Of a DNA stretch of 8,799 nucleotides, positions 1-5,254 are shown piece after piece. The translations under genes were made by a program, and so were the position numbers. Every line of letters starts with the position of its first letter. The stretch's first letter is position 1. The notes beneath the pieces are model-generated. The model was not told the DNA's origin. It saw only the letters and a list, made by a program, of their open reading frames with translations, and ran no database searches. The DNA comes from Roseobacter sp. (GTDB taxonomy: Bacteria > Pseudomonadota > Alphaproteobacteria > Rhodobacterales > Rhodobacteraceae), in assembly GCA_024636425.1 (NCBI GenBank), contig JAGXHB010000105.1, positions 1 to 8,799 on the forward strand, read 5' to 3'.

Positions 1-360
1 AGGGTGCTCGCGATGCTGGGGTGGGATTATCTGCCCTATGAACTTACCGTGCCGGGCCAGGGTTACTGCATATGGCTTCTGCGAGAGGATGACGCAGACC
101 GGGCCATGGCACATCTAAGCCAAAGCCAACCCCAACTTGACGTGTTGATCGTGGACGAAGACTTCTTCGGGTTTCCTGAAGACGCCGCAGATGTCTGCCT
201 GCGGGTCCGACGCATGTACTCCGATATCCGCATCATCGGCATCACAAGCGAAATGTCCGATAGCGGCTCGGTCCTTTTGCCTTTGGGCCTTTGCGACATC
301 GTTCTGCCTGCTGGAGCAGATGCCAAGACAATTGCGGAAGAACTGGTCCCGATGATATGA
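1..360 (+). CDS. Receiver-like (CheY-fold) protein, 5' end missing
   Basis: The reading frame is open from the window edge to a TGA stop. A GTG at base 4 could start it, but no ribosome site can be judged and the fold suggests more protein upstream. Numbering from that GTG, residues 21-26 (YCIWLL) look like beta strand 2 of a response-regulator receiver, 45-51 (QLDVLIVD) like strand 3 ending in the phospho-acceptor position (Asp51), 76-82 (RIIGITS) like strand 4 with the switch Thr/Ser, and 97-101 like strand 5. Strand 1 with its acidic pair is therefore probably outside the window. The conserved lysine after strand 5 appears replaced by Leu101 (CDIVLP), so the domain may be a poorly phosphorylated or pseudo-receiver. 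It has no output domain. It converges on the response regulator gene with 26 bases between the stops, which suggests a role in the same relay; this is inference. Identification as a receiver rests on pattern only. Confidence 0.6.
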   Translation, partial: RVLAMLGWDYLPYELTVPGQGYCIWLLREDDADRAMAHLSQSQPQLDVLIVDEDFFGFPEDAADVCLRVRRMYSDIRIIGITSEMSDSGSVLLPLGLCDIVLPAGADAKTIAEELVPMI

Positions 361-386
361 CCTGTGCTGTCCGCGCACTGCCTGGT

Positions 387-1040
387 TCAGAAAAAGTTCA
401 TGTCCCGTGCCACAATGACGGCTTGCGTGCGGTTGCTGGCACCCAGCTTGGTACAGATAGACTTCACGTGCATTTTAACTGTCGCTTCCGCCAAGGACAG
501 CGTATCAGCAATCTCGCGGTTTTGCAGTCCTTCGGACAGCAGCCCAAGCACGTCCATTTCGCGATTGGAAAGCGGGGAGTTCTTGGTGTCGCGCGCCTTG
601 AGCTTTTGCTGGTCAATCAGCTCTACCGGCACATAACGGCCACCTGCAGCCATGAACCGGATTTCATTCGCAAGATCCTTCAGCGACGCGGTCTTCAGAA
701 TCACGCCTGCACTGCCCATCTGGAGTATCTCCGAGATCACCTGAGCGCTTGGGTCGCTGGTCAAAAGGCCGGTCCGCCCGCCATCGTTCTTTTCCATGGC
801 TTTGCGAAGTCCCGCGACGCCGTTCATCCCCGGCATATTCAGATCGACGAGAACAAGATCGAAAGGGCCGTCAGTTTCCATCACGGACAAGGCGGCATCC
901 AGATCGGGCGCGGTCATCACCTCGAAATCCGGGCGACTGGACAGAAAGTGTTCAAACATTTCGAGCACGAGAGCGTGGTCGTCAGCTATCAGAACACGAA
1001 TAGGCGCAGGCTGGTGCGTTCCAGAATGCTGGACAGTCAT
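387..1040 (-). CDS. LuxR-family (NarL/FixJ type) two-component response regulator
   Basis: This 217-residue protein has the usual length and order of the NarL/FixJ family. Numbering from the ATG, the receiver covers about residues 14-130: acidic pair Asp20-Asp21 (IADDH), phospho-acceptor Asp66 in LVLVDLNMPG, switch Thr94-Ser95 and the conserved Lys116 (VILKTAS). A LuxR-type helix-turn-helix fills residues 157-212, starting LSNREMDVLGLLSEG and including NREIADTL and TVKMHVKSI, the recognition-helix region. All catalytic receiver positions are present, so it should accept phosphate and bind DNA as a dimer. The ATG is preferred over a GTG one codon upstream because AAGGGAG lies 8 bases before it. 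The hybrid kinase gene ends 166 bases upstream on the same strand, so the kinase is the likely phosphate source. Its targets are unknown; its own promoter, the kinase gene and the divergent repeat-protein gene are reasonable candidates by location. Confidence 0.93.
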   Translation of the reverse strand: MTVQHSGTHQPAPIRVLIADDHALVLEMFEHFLSSRPDFEVMTAPDLDAALSVMETDGPFDLVLVDLNMPGMNGVAGLRKAMEKNDGGRTGLLTSDPSAQVISEILQMGSAGVILKTASLKDLANEIRFMAAGGRYVPVELIDQQKLKARDTKNSPLSNREMDVLGLLSEGLQNREIADTLSLAEATVKMHVKSICTKLGASNRTQAVIVARDMNFF

Positions 1041-1206
1041 CACACGCGCTCCCTTTGATAAATTAGCGGTTTCAATCTCGTGACCCCCTTCGACGGGCCA
1101 GCACTATTCTCTACGTCCATATAGCGGACAATGCATCAACATTTAACTATCGCGTCCAAGACCGGACCGCATCGACACATTTTGGACACATTCAAGGATC
1201 TTCTAC
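1041..1206 (-). promoter_or_regulatory. Intergenic region between kinase and regulator genes
   Basis: This 166-base gap is large for a simple operon and may hold a separate promoter for the response regulator. Seen here: the direct repeat GACACATT at 1174-1181 and 1185-1192 (AATGTGTC on the coding strand), exactly 11 bases apart and so on one face of the helix; an inverted repeat GTCC-N7-GGAC at 1115-1129; and a plausible ribosome site AAGGGAG just before the regulator ATG. No hairpin followed by a T-run lies behind the kinase stop, so read-through from the kinase gene is also possible. No convincing -35/-10 pair can be fixed by eye. Confidence 0.4.
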
Positions 1207-3147
1207 TCACTTCAGGGCGTCTATCGCAATGCGTGTCTCGGCGAGCACCTCTTTCAACTGGCTGTGGTGCTGTTCAAGAGACTGACACTCGTCCAAGGCA
1301 AACTCCATCGATCGCAGGCATTTTTCGACAGCCAAAAGTCCAGTCAAAGTACATGCGCCCGTTGCCGCATGCAGCATCCTGCCGGTGTCGGGCCCGGCGC
1401 CTTCTTGCTGGATGCGCGCAAAGACATCATACGCTTCATTCAAGGCACGCTCCATGAAGGAAACGGCACCGTCTCTTCCAAGCTGGGACAAAAGATCGTC
1501 GACGATATAGTCGTTGAGCGGCCCAGAGCCGCTCCGCCGGGTGACCGCAGGTTTTTGCACTGTGGGCGCAGGTTTGGCGGATGCCTTTCCCGGGGGAACA
1601 AGCGCTTCCAGAATGGCATTGCGCAACGTGGACGAACGAATTGGCTTCTCGAGCACCTTGCTGATACCGGCGGCGTGGCAGGCGGTTACAAGATCCTGTG
1701 CCACATGCGCTGTCAGACCCACAATCGGGCCGGACCACGGCGCGTCGTCCGACTGGCGCACCCGCTCGGCCAGTTCGATGCCAGACATATAGGGCAGGGT
1801 CATATCGGTCAGGATCAGATCCAGCCGGCTTCGAATATCCGGCCGTGCAATCAACGACAGCGCCTCGGCTCCGTTGCCCGCCGCCCATACCTCCGCACCC
1901 GCGTTTCTGAGCGTGTGACCGATCCAATCCCGGCTTGAAGGGCTGTCTTCGACCACAATGATAGAGAGGCCGCGCAAAGGTGTTTCCCCCGAGACCTCCA
2001 CAGAACCGAAGGCAGAGACCGGCCTCTCTGTCTTGCCGCTTTGCAACGTGATCGTAACCTCGATGGCCGTACCTATGATATCGCCAGCTTCCGACAGCCG
2101 GTCCGCCAGGTCGAGCTTGCCGCCAAGCTGCCGCAACGCATGCGCCATGATGTTCAATCCGGCAGACGGACGCTCCGATGCTGCCGAGGGTTGGGTCTTT
2201 AGCGTTCTGGTCTGCCCAAGCGCCTCAAACAGTCTGGATTTCTGCTCGGGAGGCAGGCCGCCCCCCAGATCCTTGACCAGAAGCGTGATCTTGAGGTGGT
2301 CTTTTTCCGGGTCCGGCGACGGCATCGGGCGGCTTGTCAGGCCGATCTCGACCATGGTGCCGCCATATTTTGCAGAGTTGTCGATGATATTCTGAAACAG
2401 CGCCCGCAGATACTGAACCGGCCCGTGCACCCAAATATCTTCGTGCGGATCAAGCGAGAGCTTGAGATCGACGCCTTGCTGACGCGCAATCGGGCCTATC
2501 ATTGCCATCAGTGCGCGCAGTTCTTCGGTGATGTTAAACGTCTCGTCCGGTCGAATGCCGGCAAGTGTCTGATCCCCGCGAATAACGCCCAACACATTGC
2601 TGATGTAGTCCAGCGCAAGTTCAGACGATTGCCGAAGCTGCTGACGCGCGCTTTCCCTGTCATCAGGGCTGGTTTCCGCATCATCGTCCAGCGCCCTTTC
2701 CGCCGTTGCCAACAAGGACTGGATCGGGGTGCGCAGGTCGTGCGCGACCCGCAGCAAGGTGGCAGACCGGGACCGGTTGCGCAGCCAAGACGCCTCGTGG
2801 TCGTTTTCGGCCAGCCGCAAAAGATAGCCATCCCGGTGCCCCAAAGACAAGTGAACCACTTCACCTTCCAGATCCGCGGTCCCATGCGAAAGAGAGACCG
2901 CAGTGCTTCCGGCGCGGTATGCCTGCTTGCACAGCATCGACCAGTCAAGTGTCGTGCGCAGGCGTTTCTGATCCAGCTCAAGCCGCTGCGCGGGGGTATT
3001 GGCGAGCAGCACCTTGCCACTTTCGCTGGCGAGCAGGGTAGGGCGCCGATCCGTCGCGATCATGCGCGCGATGGTCTGGATTATGGGCCGCATCGACATG
3101 CCCGGAGAAGGGGTGGGCTGCTGCTGATCACTGGTCATCAAGGGCAT
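1207..3147 (-). CDS. Soluble hybrid histidine kinase: PAS-like, HisKA, HATPase, receiver, Hpt-like
   Basis: A 646-residue sensor kinase that should autophosphorylate on His136 and pass phosphate along an internal relay. Residues 26-115 resemble a PAS-type sensing domain. The H-box is RVAHDLRTP (133-141). The HATPase region has an N-box at 252-260 (QNIIDNSAK), a G1 box at 293-297 (DLGGG) and a G2-like loop SAGLNI (328-333) lacking two of the usual glycines. A receiver spans about 394-518 with acidic pair Glu400-Asp401, phospho-acceptor Asp448 (LTDMTLP), Thr479 and Lys501-Pro502. A linker rich in Pro/Ala/Lys follows (519-540), then an Hpt-like helical domain (545-646) with candidate His593 in LHAATGACTLTGL, where the lysine normally three residues after the histidine is Thr596. 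No signal peptide or membrane helix is seen, so it is probably cytoplasmic. The first ATG is preferred: GAAGAGAAAG lies just upstream, while the ATG at codon 4 has no such site. The response regulator gene follows on the same strand and is the likely final acceptor. The ligand is unknown. Confidence 0.92.
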   Translation of the reverse strand: MPLMTSDQQQPTPSPGMSMRPIIQTIARMIATDRRPTLLASESGKVLLANTPAQRLELDQKRLRTTLDWSMLCKQAYRAGSTAVSLSHGTADLEGEVVHLSLGHRDGYLLRLAENDHEASWLRNRSRSATLLRVAHDLRTPIQSLLATAERALDDDAETSPDDRESARQQLRQSSELALDYISNVLGVIRGDQTLAGIRPDETFNITEELRALMAMIGPIARQQGVDLKLSLDPHEDIWVHGPVQYLRALFQNIIDNSAKYGGTMVEIGLTSRPMPSPDPEKDHLKITLLVKDLGGGLPPEQKSRLFEALGQTRTLKTQPSAASERPSAGLNIMAHALRQLGGKLDLADRLSEAGDIIGTAIEVTITLQSGKTERPVSAFGSVEVSGETPLRGLSIIVVEDSPSSRDWIGHTLRNAGAEVWAAGNGAEALSLIARPDIRSRLDLILTDMTLPYMSGIELAERVRQSDDAPWSGPIVGLTAHVAQDLVTACHAAGISKVLEKPIRSSTLRNAILEALVPPGKASAKPAPTVQKPAVTRRSGSGPLNDYIVDDLLSQLGRDGAVSFMERALNEAYDVFARIQQEGAGPDTGRMLHAATGACTLTGLLAVEKCLRSMEFALDECQSLEQHHSQLKEVLAETRIAIDALK

Positions 3148-3155
3148 ACTTTCTC

Positions 3156-3172
3156 TTCGGGGCCTCTCCGAA
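3156..3172 (-). promoter_or_regulatory. Small stem in the kinase mRNA leader
   Basis: On the coding strand, TTCGG and CCGAA flank a 7-base loop and end right against the GAAGAGAAAG ribosome site of the kinase gene. Such a stem could modulate ribosome access, but it is only 5 bp long and may be chance. Confidence 0.2.
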
Positions 3173-3197
3173 ACGCTCGGCCTTTATCTTTGCCACG

Positions 3198-3227
3198 ATG
3201 CTATGACACTCGGCAGTGTCGCTTCAA
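3198..3227 (-). promoter_or_regulatory. Candidate kinase promoter with an embedded palindrome
   Basis: Read on the minus strand, TTGAAG (3227-3222) could serve as a -35 element and TAGCAT (3203-3198) as a -10, with 18 bases between them, about 50 bases before the kinase ATG. The spacer is almost filled by the perfect inverted repeat GACACT-GCCG-AGTGTC (3220-3205). A protein bound there would block RNA polymerase, so an autorepressor or operator site is plausible. Both promoter hexamers match only four of six consensus bases. Confidence 0.35.
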
Positions 3228-3492
3228 TCCTTACTAGAAGCGCACTGTCCAGACGCACTCTCCCTCTCCACGCCAAACGACACCTTTAAATCCAGTCGAC
3301 GGGCGCACTGCTGGTGGGCGACTTGCATGAGAGTGAAAGCGCGCTGACCCTGCAAGGGCCTGCATTCCAAAAGAAATGCGCCCCAGTACCCATAGGGGCA
3401 CCTTCGGTCCGAGACAGCAATGCCTCGGAGCAACAAACCATGTGCAAACAGATGCAAAAAGCAAACTTTGCCTCAATGCATCCATACATATC

Positions 3493-3532
3493 TTGACTTT
3501 AGATACTTGTGTAAGTCAAATACATACTTAAG
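3493..3532 (+). promoter_or_regulatory. Candidate operator/promoter of the repeat-protein gene
   Basis: A perfect 7-bp inverted repeat, TTGACTT (3493-3499) and AAGTCAA (3513-3519), has centres 20 bases apart, about two helical turns. Its inner part contains another inverted pair ACTT-GTGT-AAGT (3505-3516), and ATACTT recurs at 3503 and 3524. TTGACT itself resembles a -35 element, but no good -10 lies 17 bases later. The cluster sits in the AT-rich segment about 70-110 bases before the start codon, where an activator or repressor of this gene would bind. Confidence 0.45.
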
Positions 3533-3589
3533 AAATATATAACTGCTTTGGTATATATCCGTAATGGGTATACACCTCATCAAAGTGAC

Positions 3590-3595
3590 AAGGAG
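3590..3595 (+). promoter_or_regulatory. Ribosome binding site fixing the repeat-protein start
   Basis: AAGGAG lies 6 bases before the ATG at 3602. It decides the start: an in-frame TTG at 3548 would add 18 residues but has no ribosome site and would place coding sequence in the AT-rich promoter region. Confidence 0.85.
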
Positions 3596-3601
3596 CGAAA
3601 A

Positions 3602-5143
3602 ATGGCCAATAGAACAATTCAAGCATCACCAACCGAAGTGCGTGTAAACCTCAATTTCGAACAGACAGGGCAGGAAACCTACAGCCGCGCTGGCAACGAC
3701 CTTGTCATCAATTTGGGCAACGGCGACACCGTGACTGTCGAAGGGTACTATGTACCGACCGAGAACGGTTCCCTTCATAGCATTGTCTACAGTGATGGCA
3801 TGGTGGTTGAAGGTGACCCCACGGCCGCCGGACTTGGCGCAGGATTCAGCGATGAGGGTATTGCAGCAGCTGCACTAGGCGGAATCGGCCTCGCGGCGCT
3901 TGCTGCAGGTGGTGGAAGCGACGATGTGGATGATGGTGATGCCGACGCAGATGCCGACGCTGATGCAGATGCTGATGCCGATGCTGATGCCGACGCTGAT
4001 GCAGACGCCGACGCTGATGCGGATGCCGACGCTGATGCAGATGCAGATGCGGATGCCGACGCTGATGCAGATGCCGACGCGGACGCCGATGCAGACGCTG
4101 ATGCTGACGCAGATGCCGACGCTGACGCCGATGCCGACGCCGATGCAGACGCCGATGCAGACGCTGATGCAGACGCCGATGCAGACTCCGATGCGGACGC
4201 AGACCAGCAAGGCCTGCTTGATCCGGTAATTGGCGCTGGCGGGTTATTGGCGGACGTCACAGATAATAGCGGCCCACTTGGGGAACTGACCGGGTCTGAC
4301 GGCTTGTTGGGCGATCTTGTCGGCGCAGATGGTGCCTTGGGCGAGATCGGCGAAGAGCTGTTCGGACAACCTATCCTTGGGGATGGGGTTCAGGGCGATG
4401 ACATCGGTCTGGTGGATGGAATCGTGTCGGATACCGGCCTGCTGGGCGATCTGACGGGCAACGATGGCGTGTTGGGGGATTTGACAGGGTCCGACGGACT
4501 TCTGGGCGATCTGCTGCTCAATGATGGCGAACTTGGTGACGTGAGCGGATCTGACGGCCTGATCGGTGATCTGCTCGGCACTGGAGCGCTTGGCCAGGCT
4601 GATATGCCAGATGACGGAATGGGCTCCGATGGCTTGCTTGATGGTCTGCTTGGCGGCGACGGTAGCCCGCTCGATGGCCTGCTTGGCGGTGAAGGTAGTC
4701 CTCTTGACGGTCTGCTTGGCGGCGACGGTAGCCCGCTTGATGGTCTGCTCGGCGGCGAGGGTAGCCCCCTCGATGGCCTGCTTGGCGGCGAAGGTAGTCC
4801 GCTTGATGGCCTGCTCGGCGGCGAAGGCAGCCCCCTCGATGGCCTGCTTGGTAGTACCGCAATTGATGGCGGTCTGCTTGATGATGTCATTTCGGACGGC
4901 GGCATTCTGGGCGACCTGACAGGCAACAGCGGAGCCTTGGGCGATGTCACCGGCAATGATGGAGTGCTTGGCGAGGTCATCGGCGACGAAGGATTGGTGG
5001 CAGATGCAACTGATCTGGTGTTGATCACTGATGGTGATCCGTCTGGCGGCAGCGGCAATCTTCTGGGTGGGTTGACCGACGGTCTGCTTGACGGCGGTTT
5101 GCTTGGCGGGTTGTCAGACTCGTCCGACGACACGGCTCTCTAA
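3602..5143 (+). CDS. BapA-prefix acidic repeat protein, putative secreted biofilm/matrix protein
   Basis: A 513-residue, extremely acidic, low-complexity protein. Residues 10-72 (core SRAGNDLVINLGNGDTVTVE, then YYV...IVYSDG) match the prefix domain shared by BapA/Bap/LapF-type biofilm proteins as I remember it. Residues 86-105 form a hydrophobic Ala/Gly-rich stretch typical after that prefix. Residues 113-201 are an Asp-Ala dipeptide tract with one Ser (196). Residues 210-340 and about 420-470 carry decapeptide repeats near LLGDLTGNDG; between them six LDGLLGG(D/E)GSP units form a tandem block (346-411). There is no Sec signal peptide, no LPXTG and no clear RTX nonapeptide array. BapA-type proteins leave by type I secretion, but no exporter is encoded here and the C-terminus (SDSSDDTAL) is only weakly suggestive. 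A short stalk-like surface or matrix protein is the best guess. It is transcribed divergently from the kinase, which may control it. Repeat length is likely to vary between strains. Confidence 0.8.
   Translation: MANRTIQASPTEVRVNLNFEQTGQETYSRAGNDLVINLGNGDTVTVEGYYVPTENGSLHSIVYSDGMVVEGDPTAAGLGAGFSDEGIAAAALGGIGLAALAAGGGSDDVDDGDADADADADADADADADADADADADADADADADADADADADADADADADADADADADADADADADADADADADADADADADADSDADADQQGLLDPVIGAGGLLADVTDNSGPLGELTGSDGLLGDLVGADGALGEIGEELFGQPILGDGVQGDDIGLVDGIVSDTGLLGDLTGNDGVLGDLTGSDGLLGDLLLNDGELGDVSGSDGLIGDLLGTGALGQADMPDDGMGSDGLLDGLLGGDGSPLDGLLGGEGSPLDGLLGGDGSPLDGLLGGEGSPLDGLLGGEGSPLDGLLGGEGSPLDGLLGSTAIDGGLLDDVISDGGILGDLTGNSGALGDVTGNDGVLGEVIGDEGLVADATDLVLITDGDPSGGSGNLLGGLTDGLLDGGLLGGLSDSSDDTAL
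3938..4204 (+). repeat. Asp-Ala dipeptide tract (hexanucleotide GAYGCN repeats)
   Basis: The tract encodes 45 Asp alternating with 43 Ala and one Ser. At DNA level the 6-bp unit is GAYGCN with all four Ala codons and both Asp codons mixed. A higher-order unit, GATGCCGACGCTGATGCA, occurs exactly at 3950, 3986, 4022 and 4052, spaced 36, 36 and 30 bases, which points to past duplication of blocks in multiples of six. Confidence 0.95.
4637..4852 (+). repeat. Six 33-bp tandem repeats plus a partial seventh
   Basis: Units start at 4637, 4670, 4703, 4736, 4769 and 4802, with a partial copy at 4835. Each encodes LDGLLGG(D/E)GSP; position 8 is D, E, D, E, E, E in order. Differences between copies are mostly at third codon positions (CTT/CTC, GGT/GGC, AGC/AGT, CCG/CCC/CCT). 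Near-identical in-frame repeats like this can expand or contract by recombination without breaking the frame. Confidence 0.95.
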
Positions 5144-5154
5144 ACGAAAAGACC

Positions 5155-5190
5155 GCTGCATCCGGGCGAAACTCTCCGCCCGGATGCAGC
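5155..5190. terminator. Long perfect hairpin between convergent genes
   Basis: A 14-bp perfect, GC-rich stem (GCTGCATCCGGGCG at 5155-5168 with its complement at 5177-5190) encloses an 8-base loop. It begins 11 bases after the repeat-protein stop and lies 64 bases beyond the stop of the convergent large gene. On the plus strand it is followed by AAAAAAC rather than T's; on the minus strand it is followed by GGTCTTTTCG, a modest U-run. It is therefore best read as a terminator for the minus-strand gene, probably serving both directions. Confidence 0.75.
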
Positions 5191-5254
5191 AAAAAACAAG
5201 TTTCGACCAATGGGAGCCCCGGCAGAGCGTAGCGCGGGCACCACGCGGATGGTT

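Larger units (their letters stand above)
3148..3601. promoter_or_regulatory. Divergent control region between kinase and repeat-protein genes
   Basis: This 454-base stretch holds no convincing gene. It separates two divergently transcribed genes and must carry both promoters. The left two thirds are GC-balanced; bases 3480-3580 are clearly AT-rich, as expected for the repeat-protein promoter. It holds several small symmetrical or repeated elements: GACACT-cggc-AGTGTC (3205-3220), TCCGAG/CTCGGA (3408-3429), spaced TGCAAA copies (3443, 3453), a 7-bp inverted repeat (3493-3519) and GGTATA twice (3550, 3567). Short open frames on the minus strand around 3224-3489 lack a good ribosome site and recognisable sequence and are not called. 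Confidence 0.7.

Noticed and set aside
361..386. Terminator between the two convergent genes at the left
   Set aside because: Only a 4-bp GTGC/GCAC pairing is visible, with no T-run; too weak to call.
291..1058. Long plus-strand open frame opposite the response regulator
   Set aside because: It overlaps a regulator with all catalytic residues intact; the antisense translation is low in recognisable content.
2296..3237. Long plus-strand open frame opposite the kinase
   Set aside because: It is antisense to the H-box, N-box and G1 box of the kinase and carries no domain signal of its own.
3224..3489. Three short minus-strand open frames in the divergent control region
   Set aside because: They overlap each other in different frames, lack ribosome sites and have no recognisable sequence; they more likely occur by chance in a regulatory region.
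3548..3601. Upstream TTG start for the repeat protein
   Set aside because: The ATG at 3602 has AAGGAG at ideal spacing; the extension lies in AT-rich promoter-like sequence and does not fit the prefix domain.
3787..4260. Minus-strand open frame encoding a long Ser-Ala repeat
   Set aside because: It is the mirror of the Asp-Ala tract (GAYGCN read backwards gives Ser-Ala). The plus-strand frame has a ribosome site and a recognisable prefix domain.
4637..4852. CRISPR-like array
   Set aside because: The 33-bp units are contiguous with no spacers and are in frame within a coding sequence.
4637..4852. RTX calcium-binding nonapeptide repeats
   Set aside because: GG(D/E)G occurs, but the period is 11 and the G-G-x-G-x-D-x-U-x pattern is not met.
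4390..5133. Minus-strand open frame rich in Pro-Ser-Arg
   Set aside because: It is an antisense shadow of the Leu-Gly-Asp repeats; no ribosome site or domain supports it.
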